64,000 nucleotides of DNA from an uncultured Collinsella sp. (lineage in GTDB: Bacteria > Actinomycetota > Coriobacteriia > Coriobacteriales > Coriobacteriaceae): contig CAKTVQ010000001.1 in NCBI GenBank assembly GCA_934630375.1, positions 62,001 through 126,000 on the forward strand, written 5' to 3'. Each line of letters begins with the position of its first letter. Position 1 is the first letter of the stretch. Positions 29,087-36,825 of the stretch are shown here, piece by piece. A program made the translations under genes and the position numbers. Under the pieces are notes generated by a model. It ran no database searches. It was not told where the DNA came from and saw only the letters and a program-made list of their open reading frames with translations.

Positions 29087-30472
29087 TTATTCAGGCAGCT
29101 GATTGCCCGCGATGACCTTCTGGTACCAATAGAAGCTGTCCTTGCGAATCCGGTCGCAAGTCCTGATGTCGTCATCGGTGCGATCCACGTATACAAGGCC
29201 ATAGCGCTTGGCGAAGCCCTGATGGCTGGAGACCACATCGACAAAGCTCCACGGACAATACCCAAAGATGGGATAACCCTGCTCGATGAGCTCGCCGACC
29301 TGGGCGATATGCGCGGAGAGATAGGCGATGCGCTGCTCGTCGTGAATCGCGCCGGACTCATCGGGCTCCTCGCTCAAAGCCATGCCGTTCTCGGTGATGA
29401 TCATAGGCAGGCCGTAGCGGTCATGCACCTTGCGCATGCCGATCGACAGCCCGATGGGGTCGAGGCCGTTGGGCATCCACTCGGTCTTCTCGAGCCTCGG
29501 GTTGTCGCAGAGGACGAAGTCGCCCGCGCCCCAAGGCGGGAAGCCACCGAATACGATGGGCTCGGTGCGCTCCTTGACGCAGCTGCTGGAGTAATAGTTG
29601 ATGCCGATGAAATCGGGCGTCGACCCGTGCAGGACCGCATCGTCCTCGGGCTCGACCGCGGGATAGAACCCCTCGCGCTTGAGATAGCTCGCCGCATACG
29701 GGGAATACGATCCACGCACGCTCATGTCGAGCATGTAGAACTGCTCCATCTCCTCGGCATTGAGCGCCGCCATCACATCTGCAGGCGAGCTGCTGAGCGG
29801 ATAGGTCACCTGGATGGCGCAGACCGGCCCGATCTTCGCCTCGGGATCGATTGAGTGCAAAAACTCGAAAGCACGGTGCTCTGCGAGAGACATGTGGTAA
29901 CTCATCTGATAGGTATTGCCCTGGTGTCTCTTGGGGTCGGTCTCGGTATCCCCGGTGTTCACCGACGACGCCGTCGCGATAAGCTGCTCGTTGATAGTCG
30001 TCCACAGCTTTACACGGCCCTTAAAGTGCCTAAAGCAGACCTCGGCGTAGCGGGCGAAGGCATCGATCATCCTGCGATCTAACCATCCGCCGAACTCGTC
30101 GACGAGTGCTTGGGGGCACTCGAAGTGGTACAGCGTCACAAAGGGCTCGATGCCCTTTTCCAGAAGGTAATCGATCAGACCGTCGTAGAACGCCAGGGCT
30201 TCGGGATTCGGCTCGCAAGTCGCACCGGGCATAATGCGACACCACGAGAAGCTCATGCGATACGTCTTTAGTCCGAGTTCGGCCATGAGGTCGACATCCT
30301 CTTTCCAGCGATGGTAGTGGTCGGACGCCACGCTGCCATCTGTGATTCCGGGGATGCCGAAGCCGCGATCGGTCGTCGACTTGCCTCGGCCGCCCTCCCC
30401 CCAGGCGCCCTCTACCTGAAATGCGCTCGTCGACGCACCCCATAGGAATCCATCGGGAAACCCGTTTATCAT
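29087..30472 (-). CDS. GH1 6-phospho-beta-glucosidase of locus B
   Basis: Glycosidase of 461 aa, sister to the 22506 protein. Motifs are FLWGASTSAFQVEGAW, acid/base in TTINEQLIAT, nucleophile in IITENGMALSE and SSHQGFAKRYGLVYVD for the phosphate. The start at 30472 has AAAGGTGG upstream; the in-frame ATG at 30541 would overlap the chbG copy. It lies between the chbG copy and the EIIBC gene and probably splits the sugar phosphate that this EIIBC delivers. Confidence 0.9.
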   Translation of the reverse strand: MINGFPDGFLWGASTSAFQVEGAWGEGGRGKSTTDRGFGIPGITDGSVASDHYHRWKEDVDLMAELGLKTYRMSFSWCRIMPGATCEPNPEALAFYDGLIDYLLEKGIEPFVTLYHFECPQALVDEFGGWLDRRMIDAFARYAEVCFRHFKGRVKLWTTINEQLIATASSVNTGDTETDPKRHQGNTYQMSYHMSLAEHRAFEFLHSIDPEAKIGPVCAIQVTYPLSSSPADVMAALNAEEMEQFYMLDMSVRGSYSPYAASYLKREGFYPAVEPEDDAVLHGSTPDFIGINYYSSSCVKERTEPIVFGGFPPWGAGDFVLCDNPRLEKTEWMPNGLDPIGLSIGMRKVHDRYGLPMIITENGMALSEEPDESGAIHDEQRIAYLSAHIAQVGELIEQGYPIFGYCPWSFVDVVSSHQGFAKRYGLVYVDRTDDDIRTCDRIRKDSFYWYQKVIAGNQLPE

Positions 30473-30489
30473 ACTTGCCACCTTTCTTC

Positions 30490-31257
30490 TTAGTTCAAAT
30501 CGTCGTATGTCACCAACGCGATGTCCTGACTCGCCAGCCATTCACGGGTTGTGGGATCGCAAAGCATCGACGCCTCACGCGCCCGCGCTGTCGTCATGCT
30601 CGAGTGGTCCATGAGATAGGCATCGATATAACCCGGATGGAACACCATGAGGGTGCACGCGTCGTCGTTCGCATTCTCGACGGCGCCGCACACCGCCGAG
30701 AACGGATCCATCTCATAGGCGCGAAAATCTGTGGGCATGTACGCAGCGACACGCGTGCTCTTGAACGTGACCGCCTCCCCCGGCGCACCCATCGGGAACA
30801 GCGGCAGTCCGTGGCGCTCCGCCACGATCTCCAACCCCTTAAAAAACGCCGGGCTCGCCACCGCATGACCCTCAAAGTAGGAGGGTTCTCTACCCACAAG
30901 CGCTACGAACTTTCGATACTGAGCCTCGATCTCCAAGACGACCTCATCGAGCACCACGAAGTCGATTCCCCGCTTCATGGCGTCCCGATACGCCCCGCTC
31001 GGCTTGAACATGCCATCCGGTCCACAGAGACTCGGAATGAGCGCAGGGTCGGTAAGCGGCCTGCCGACTCAGATGTTCGTGTGCTGGCCAAGGCACACGT
31101 CAAGCCCGTCGAGCAATTCGAGGCCGTGGTCCACGGATTCCATGTTGGTCATGACCCCGACTGACCCGACGAGTCCGCCGCGGACCGAATCGACGATGCC
31201 GTAGTTGACGCCCCGAGAGTAGCCAAGGTCGTCGGCGCGTATCAGCAGGCGCTTCAT
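30490..31257 (-). pseudogene. ChbG/YdjC-family deacetylase copy interrupted by one in-frame TGA
   Basis: The frame matches the 20609 protein along its whole length (RADDLGYSRGVNYG, EGHAVASPAFF, VFHPGYIDAYL) but has a TGA at 31069-31071, codon 63. The paralogue has TGC (Cys) there, within HTNICTGRPL. The frame continues open for 192 more codons with no other damage and normal codon use. The start overlaps the stop of the 31254 GH1 gene as ATGA. Either a recent nonsense mutation, a sequencing error, or UGA decoded as selenocysteine could explain this. The 62-aa product alone would lack most active-site residues. Confidence 0.75.
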
Positions 31258-32528
31258 CGGGCATCACCGATCTCGACGCAGGCACCGTTACAGCGCGCTA
31301 TGCTTCCCAGGTGCGTAGCGCTTGGCTTTACGGTGCGGCGTTGTGTCTCGCGGTCGACGGAAATGATCCCGTACTTCGGGCCATACCCGAAAACCCACTC
31401 GAAATTGTCAAACGCGGACCAGCAGGTGTATCCCAAAACCGGGATACCGTCGCGGACGCAACGCCCCACACCGGCGACAGCTCGATCCAAAAAGCGCTCT
31501 CTCTGCTCGTCATCCTCGGAAGCTATGCCGTTTTCGGTGACGAACAGAGGCGTGCCCGACTGGTCCCAAGCAGCTCGCAGGCTCTCCTCGATGGCCTCGG
31601 GATAAAACTCCTCATCGCGCTGGGTGAGCTCCACGCCGGCAGGCGGGTCAACCGGGCCATCCGCGCCGTACCACGAGCGCGAGTACGTCTGGATACCCAC
31701 GAAATCATCGCCTGCGGAAGCACGGCAAAAGCGATCGCAAATCTCCTCGCGGGCAGCTGCGGCGCGTTCCTCGCCACCGGGAGCCGCCTTAAAGGGGCTT
31801 CCCACGAGCGTCCAACCTGCCGGGAGATCGGGACGGATTGCATGCACGGCGTCAACGGCAGCCTTGTGAGCGGCGAGCTTCACATCGAACGCCCGCTCGG
31901 TGGCTGCGAACTGGAATTGGGCCAGGGATGCCGGCTCGACTCCCAACGCCTTGGCGACGCTGCGGAACATGGGGGCCTCAGCGCGATCGGAGGCGTTGCG
32001 CGACGTGGCCCCGACATCAGCCAAGAGCCATGCCAGGTTTGGCTCGTTCATGGTGCATGCGTAGTCCATCAAATCGCCCATCTCCTCGACCACACGCGCG
32101 CAGTACCGCGCGAAAAGGGAGGGAGTCTCGGGCGACTCCCAGCCGCCTTGGGCAAGCAGCCAGATCGGCGACGTGAAATGATGGAGTGTGACGATCGTCT
32201 TGAGACCGTTGTCACGGCAGCACTGGAGCACTTCGCGATAGTGCGCGAGCTCTGCTTTGGAGAACAGGCCGCGCGCCGGCTCGATGCGCGACCACTCGAC
32301 ACTCAGACGATAGGAGGTGAGGCCAAGAGATGCGATAAGGGCGATATCCTCGCGGAAACGATGGTAGTGGTCCATCGCGTCGCCAGAAGGCTCCATGAAC
32401 GCCGTGTCCTCAACATTCTCGAACAGCCACGTGTCGCTGTTCACGTTGTTGCCTTCAACCTGGTGCGCAGCGGTCGCGACGCCCCAGAGAAACGTCTCGG
32501 GAAATACCGAAGTCGACTGATGTGCCAT
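31254..32528 (-). CDS. GH1 beta-glucosidase acting on non-phosphorylated substrate
   Basis: Glycosidase of 424 aa, shorter than the other four GH1 proteins. Motifs are FLWGVATAAHQVEGN, acid/base in CTMNEPNLAW and nucleophile in FVTENGIASED. The C-terminus reads WSAFDNFEWVFGYGPKYG, where the Glu-Trp pair binds the free 6-hydroxyl of glucose. The Ser/Lys/Tyr phosphate set of the other copies is absent. So it should split unphosphorylated beta-glucosides or related beta-glycosides. It is the first gene of locus B and overlaps the chbG copy. No signal peptide, hence cytoplasmic. Confidence 0.88.
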   Translation of the reverse strand: MAHQSTSVFPETFLWGVATAAHQVEGNNVNSDTWLFENVEDTAFMEPSGDAMDHYHRFREDIALIASLGLTSYRLSVEWSRIEPARGLFSKAELAHYREVLQCCRDNGLKTIVTLHHFTSPIWLLAQGGWESPETPSLFARYCARVVEEMGDLMDYACTMNEPNLAWLLADVGATSRNASDRAEAPMFRSVAKALGVEPASLAQFQFAATERAFDVKLAAHKAAVDAVHAIRPDLPAGWTLVGSPFKAAPGGEERAAAAREEICDRFCRASAGDDFVGIQTYSRSWYGADGPVDPPAGVELTQRDEEFYPEAIEESLRAAWDQSGTPLFVTENGIASEDDEQRERFLDRAVAGVGRCVRDGIPVLGYTCWSAFDNFEWVFGYGPKYGIISVDRETQRRTVKPSATHLGSIARCNGACVEIGDAR

Positions 32529-32599
32529 GCAATCTCCCTTTCATGTATCCGCATCCGGGCTTAATCGCCCGGCTCCTGTTACCATTGAGTACAACACGA

Positions 32600-33241
32600 A
32601 TGCACAGGGTTTTGCATTCCATCCTGGACACCGATGTTACAGAATGGAGACATGAGTTTCACGATATTTGCAATCTCGCCGCGGACCCGCACGCGACGTT
32701 TCTTGAATATGCGAGGGAAGCTCAGCAAAACATCGCCGCGACCATTTCCGAGAAAAACCTGGCCGAACTTCCGAAAATCGCCTATGCGATTCATAATTGC
32801 CGCCGAGTCGCGTTCTTTTCCCATCATTTTCTTTGGGATACCGGACGATACCTTCAGAACAAGCTGTTTTCCATGGGAAAGGTCATGGACCTGTATCTGG
32901 ATCAAGCCTCCCAGCTTGCATGTGCCCAATCCCTCCAGCCCGAGGACCTGGCGATCATCTGCAGCGTTGGGGGCAGCTATCCCATTCGATATGTCGATGT
33001 CTGCAACAGCATCAGGGATAGCAAGTGCTCCATGCTGGCAATCACGCAAAACGCCTCGAACCCATATTGGAATCAGGCCGCCTTCATCATGCAGTGCGGC
33101 GAGTCGAATGCCAACGACACGGGCAAATACGGGGCGCTCGCGGCAATTGACCTCGTCGTTCAGCAGTATCTGCTCCAATATGGAAGCGATGCCTTCCCGA
33201 GCGCGCCCAATCGCCCGTACGACGACATGCCGGGGCGCTAG
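32600..33241 (+). pseudogene. RpiR-family regulator copy lacking the DNA-binding domain (SIS domain only)
   Basis: About 210 codons align with residues 80-273 of the 21664 regulator: CRRVAFFSHHFLWDTGRY, AIICSVGGSYPIRY, AITQNASNPYWNQ, GKYGALAAIDLVV. Everything corresponding to the helix-turn-helix is missing and upstream sequence does not resemble it. The possible start codons (ATG 32600 and others) lack a ribosome site. It is divergent from locus B, as the full-length regulator is from locus A. Most likely a 5'-truncated gene; a SIS-only modulator that pairs with the intact regulator is possible. Confidence 0.7.
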
Positions 33242-33331
33242 AGTCGCTCACAATTGAAGCAGCGTCCCTCCCGCGAGCCGCGAGCTTTTCGCCATGGAAA
33301 GGTATTGATCGAGGCGGTTGCCGCATCCTAC

Positions 33332-33362
33332 CGATGATTTTTTAATCCCCGTCCCAGAAAGC
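33332..33362. repeat. Repeat unit CGATGATTTTTTAATCCCCG
   Basis: Matches, in rearranged form, bases 40803-40870 (CGATGATTTTT, GGGACGGGGATT). It lies 90 bases after the truncated rpiR copy. Confidence 0.6.
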
Positions 33363-33399
33363 CAGATGAGATTCAGGGAATAGCCTGCGGAAAGCGAGC

Positions 33400-33495
33400 G
33401 GCGCCCAAGTGCCGCAGGTTGCCGTGAAAGAGGAGCGCCGCGTACTTTGGTACGCAAGCGACGGCTTGAACGGCAAGATGCGGTGCCTGGGCGCC
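33400..33495. repeat. Structured repeat copy 2 (pairs with copy 1 at 14023-14128)
   Basis: Arms of 26 bases at 33400-33425 and 33470-33495 pair with a few mismatches or G-T pairs. The inside holds GCGTAC-TTTG-GTACGC. The core 33430-33463 matches copy 1. It begins 10 bases after the stop codon of the FGGY kinase on the minus strand, the same place relative to a gene end as copy 1. The gap 33242-33505 contains only repeats. Confidence 0.75.
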
Positions 33496-33505
33496 GCGCA
33501 GCCGC

Positions 33506-34996
33506 CTAAGCAGTGTATGCGATTGTGGCCTCGACCGCGTGGCGCCAGCCGGCGATCTTTTTGGCTCGCTCGTCGGCAGGCATCGAAGGCTCCACGATGC
33601 CGCGGGCGCCGTAGACGTCGACCACGTCGCGCGCGTACATGCCCAGCGCAATACCGCAGGCCCAAGCCGCGCCCAGACCGCTCATCTCGTCGTTGCTCGC
33701 GATGCGGATGGGCGAACCCACCAGGTCGCTCTCAAACCGCATCAGATACGCATCGCGCGTGGGACCGCCGTCAACGCGAAGCTCGGCCAGCGCTGCGCCC
33801 GAATCCTCGACCATCGCATCGATCACGTCAAAGATCTGATAGGCAATCGACTCGTCGGCGGCCTTCACGAACTCCGCGCGGCCCGTGGTGCGCGTCATGC
33901 CAAAGACGCAGCCCTCGGCGTCGCTTGCCCAGTGCGGCGCGCCCAGACCGGTAAATGCCGGCACAAAGTAGACGCGACTCGCCGGGTTGGCGGCATAGCA
34001 TAGGTCGGTGACTTCCTCGGGATTGTTGATGAGCTCCAGGTCGTCACGCAGCCACGTCTTGACGGCGCCGGCATAGCTCACGTTGCCCTCGAGCACGTAC
34101 TCGGTCACGCCGTCCATGCGCCACGCAAGCGAGCTCGAAAGCCCATGCAAGCTGGCGACAAACTCGTCGCCGACGTTCATCATGACCGAGCTACCGGTGC
34201 CATAGGTCGCCTTGGCCATGCCACGGCTGTGGCAGCCCTGCGCAAACAGGGCGGCGTGGCTATCGCCCAGCACGCCGTGAACGGGCACGGGCGCCGGCAA
34301 AAAGCCGCCCAGGTCCGTTGTGCCGAACAGGCCATCAGAATCGGTCACCTGCGGCAGGCAGGCCGGATCGATGCCAAAGGCTTGGCACACCGGCTCGCTC
34401 CAGCAGCCGCGGCGCAGGTCGAAGAGCTGCGTGCGGCTGGCGTTGGACCAGTCGCAGCGGAACTCGGCGCCGCCCGTGAGCGTCCAGACCACCCAGGCGT
34501 CAATCGTGCCCAGGCACAGCTCGCCCGCCGCAGCAGCCTCGGCTGCCGCCGGCACGTTTGCGAGAATCCAAGCCATCTTGCCCGCCGGATAGTAGGGCGA
34601 GAGCACCAAGCCTGTCGTGTCGCGCACCAGCTCGGCCACGCCCTCGCGCGCGGCCAGCTCGTCGCACAGCTCGCGGGCGCGGGCGCACTGCCACACCACG
34701 GCGTCGCACAGCGGCTCGCCCGTTGTGCGGTTCCAGGCAACGGTGGTCTCGCGCTGGTTGGAGATGCCGATGCCGGCGACGTCGGCCGGGTCGACCCCGG
34801 TCTCCTCCACCACGGCACGCGCCACGGCTAGGACGTTGGCCGCAATCTCGGCCGGATCATGGCTCACCCAGCCGGCCTCGTTGATGATCTGGCGATGCGA
34901 GCGGTCGGCACGATGAATCAGATGGCCGCCCTCGTCCACCAGCAGCGCCTTGGTGCCCTGCGTAGACTGATCGATTCCGATGATGTAGCGGCCCAT
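33506..34996 (-). CDS. FGGY-family carbohydrate kinase (glycerol-kinase-like; candidate apulose kinase)
   Basis: Kinase of 496 aa with FGGY folds: phosphate motif GIDQSTQGTKALLVDE, GISNQRETTVAWNRTTGEP, ATP-binding YGTGSSVMMN and signature VYFVPAFTGLGAPHW, DGGPTRDAYLM. Overall similarity is to glycerol kinases, and glycerol kinase is the default annotation. Its operon, however, holds a sugar isomerase and a two-part transketolase, not glycerol genes, so a ketose kinase is more likely. In the non-oxidative apiose route the same three activities occur in this order. Start 34996 has AAAGGGG upstream. It lies last in the operon, after a 35-base palindrome. Confidence 0.8.
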   Translation of the reverse strand: MGRYIIGIDQSTQGTKALLVDEGGHLIHRADRSHRQIINEAGWVSHDPAEIAANVLAVARAVVEETGVDPADVAGIGISNQRETTVAWNRTTGEPLCDAVVWQCARARELCDELAAREGVAELVRDTTGLVLSPYYPAGKMAWILANVPAAAEAAAAGELCLGTIDAWVVWTLTGGAEFRCDWSNASRTQLFDLRRGCWSEPVCQAFGIDPACLPQVTDSDGLFGTTDLGGFLPAPVPVHGVLGDSHAALFAQGCHSRGMAKATYGTGSSVMMNVGDEFVASLHGLSSSLAWRMDGVTEYVLEGNVSYAGAVKTWLRDDLELINNPEEVTDLCYAANPASRVYFVPAFTGLGAPHWASDAEGCVFGMTRTTGRAEFVKAADESIAYQIFDVIDAMVEDSGAALAELRVDGGPTRDAYLMRFESDLVGSPIRIASNDEMSGLGAAWACGIALGMYARDVVDVYGARGIVEPSMPADERAKKIAGWRHAVEATIAYTA

Positions 34997-35014
34997 GGCC
35001 ACCCCTTTCAAAAT

Positions 35015-35049
35015 GAATGTGACAAAGGGACGGTCCCTTTGTCACATTC
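35015..35049. repeat. Perfect 35-base palindrome inside the operon
   Basis: Arms GAATGTGACAAAGGGAC and GTCCCTTTGTCACATTC with one base between, located between the transketolase C-half stop and the kinase start. It could reduce or stabilise the downstream message, or be a dispersed element. Confidence 0.85.
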
Positions 35050-35052
35050 CAA

Positions 35053-35994
35053 TTACTCTGCGGGCAGGAAGTCCTTAACGGCCTCGGCAATTCCGGTGCC
35101 CGTAAGTCCGTAGTGTGCGAAGACCTCGGGCGAGGTGCCGGTGATAACCGGCGCGTCGGGCAGACTCAAGCACTTGACCGGACGCGGGCAATGCTCACCC
35201 ACGACCTGCGCGACCATAGAACCAAGGCCACCGAAGGGGCTGTGTTCCTCGACGGTCACGACGGCGCGCGTAGCACCGGCGGCCTCGATCACGGCCTCGG
35301 CGTCGAGCGGCTTGACGCAGTACATGTCGAGCACCGTTGCCGAGATGCCCTGCTCGGCCAGCAGGTCGGCAGCGTCGACGGCATGGCGGACCATCTCGCC
35401 GGTGGCGACGAGCGTCACATCAGTACCGCGACGCACCCAGGTGGCGCGGTCCATCTGGAACGGGCACTCGTCCTCGGTGTACACGTCCTCGACCGGGTTG
35501 CGGCCCACGCGGATGTAGGCAGGCTTGTTGTCGGCGACCAGGGCACGCACGAGCTCGGCGGTCTGGAAGCGGTCGCTCGGCAGATACACGCGCATGTTGG
35601 GGATCGCGCTCATGGCGGCGATATCCTGCGCGGAGTGGTGGCTCATACCCAGGGCGCCGTAGGACACGCCGCCCGAGATGCCGATGAGCTTGACGTTGGT
35701 GTTGGAGTACGAAACATCGACCTTGCACTGCTCATACGAACGCGTGGTCACAAAGGACGCGGGCGAGGCAGCCCAGGCCTTCTTGCCGCACGAAGCCATG
35801 CCGGCGGCGATGCTCACCAGGTCCTGCTCGGCAATGCCGACCTCGATGGACTGCTGGGGATACTGGTCGAAGAACGGCGTGAGCGACGCGGAGCCGCGGG
35901 AGTCGGAGCACAAGACGACGATGTCTTTATCGGTTGCGGCGGCCTCGAGCAGCGTGTCGCAGATAACCTTGCGGTTGGCGATCTTGTTAGCCAT
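35053..35994 (-). CDS. Transketolase, C-terminal half (pyrimidine-binding and C domains)
   Basis: Subunit of 313 aa. The pyrimidine-binding domain shows VGIAEQDLVSIAAGMA, with the Glu that activates thiamine diphosphate, and SYGALGMSHHSAQDIA. The C-terminal domain follows (VLDMYCVKPLDAEAV, VEEHSPFGGLGSMV). It pairs with the N-half encoded just upstream, overlapping by eight bases (35987-35994). Together they transfer a two-carbon unit from a ketose phosphate. Split transketolases occur for several sugars; here the isomerase and kinase partners point to a dedicated substrate, not the central pentose pathway. Confidence 0.88.
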   Translation of the reverse strand: MANKIANRKVICDTLLEAAATDKDIVVLCSDSRGSASLTPFFDQYPQQSIEVGIAEQDLVSIAAGMASCGKKAWAASPASFVTTRSYEQCKVDVSYSNTNVKLIGISGGVSYGALGMSHHSAQDIAAMSAIPNMRVYLPSDRFQTAELVRALVADNKPAYIRVGRNPVEDVYTEDECPFQMDRATWVRRGTDVTLVATGEMVRHAVDAADLLAEQGISATVLDMYCVKPLDAEAVIEAAGATRAVVTVEEHSPFGGLGSMVAQVVGEHCPRPVKCLSLPDAPVITGTSPEVFAHYGLTGTGIAEAVKDFLPAE

Positions 35995-36823
35995 TGATGG
36001 CCTCCTTGTGGGCAGCGAAATCGGCGATGATCTGGGCATATTCCTCGTCGTTGGGCAGGTGGTGATGCCAGCTGGCCTTGTCCTCCATAACCGGCGAGCC
36101 ATAGCCCTTAACGGTGTTGAGGATGATGACCGTGGGCTTACCCTTGGTCTCGGCGGCAAGCGTCAGCGCGGCGTCGATGGCCTGGACGTCATTGCCCGGA
36201 ATGGACAGCACGTTCCAACCGAAGGCCGCCCAGCGCTCCTCCTGCGAGTCCTGCTTCATGACGTCCTCGGTGCTACCGCTGATCTGCAGGCGGTTGCGGT
36301 CCACGAGCGCGCACAGGTTATCGAGCTGGTAGTTGCCGCCGCTCATGGCGCCCTCCCAGACCGAGCCCTCGGCAAGCTCGCCGTCGCCCATGATGGTGTA
36401 GACGCGGTAGTCGCGACCGTCCATCTTGCCGGCGAGCGCCATGCCCACCGCCACGGGCAGACCGTGGCCCAGCGAGCCCGAGTTCATCTCGATGCCCTTG
36501 AGCTTGTTGTTGGGGTGGCCGATATAGGGGCTGCCGAACTTGGAGAAACGCGCCTTGACGTCGTCGAGGTCCAGATAGCCCTCGTGGCACAGCACGGCGT
36601 AGTAGGCCTCCATGGCATGGCCCTTAGAGAGGACGAAGCGGTCGCGGTTGGGATCGTCGACGGTCTCGGGCGAAATGTTCAGATGGTTGGCGTAGAGGGT
36701 CATGAGGGCGTCGATCACCGACATGTCTCCGCCGATGTGGCCGCCGGCGCCGGCCATGATGATGTCGACGCAATCGCGGCGGAGGTCCCAGCGCAGGGAC
36801 TTAAGCTCTTCGATAGTTGCCAT
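35987..36823 (-). CDS. Transketolase, N-terminal half (thiamine diphosphate domain)
   Basis: Subunit of 278 aa. Motifs include AGAGGHIGGDMSVIDAL, DRFVLSKGHAMEAYY, NSGSLGHGLPVAVGMAL and the thiamine-binding GDGELAEGSVWEGAM ... NRLQISG. The Start MATIEELK at 36823 has GAGGAGAG upstream and is two bases from the stop of the isomerase gene. Earlier in-frame codons lie inside that gene and are translated from a different frame, so they were discarded. It forms one enzyme with the 35053 product. Confidence 0.9.
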   Translation of the reverse strand: MATIEELKSLRWDLRRDCVDIIMAGAGGHIGGDMSVIDALMTLYANHLNISPETVDDPNRDRFVLSKGHAMEAYYAVLCHEGYLDLDDVKARFSKFGSPYIGHPNNKLKGIEMNSGSLGHGLPVAVGMALAGKMDGRDYRVYTIMGDGELAEGSVWEGAMSGGNYQLDNLCALVDRNRLQISGSTEDVMKQDSQEERWAAFGWNVLSIPGNDVQAIDAALTLAAETKGKPTVIILNTVKGYGSPVMEDKASWHHHLPNDEEYAQIIADFAAHKEAING

Positions 36824-36825
36824 TT

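Noticed and set aside
33506..34996. Calling the FGGY kinase simply glycerol kinase (glpK)
   Set aside because: Sequence is glycerol-kinase-like, but the operon has no glycerol genes and matches a ketose phosphate pathway, so the symbol was withheld.
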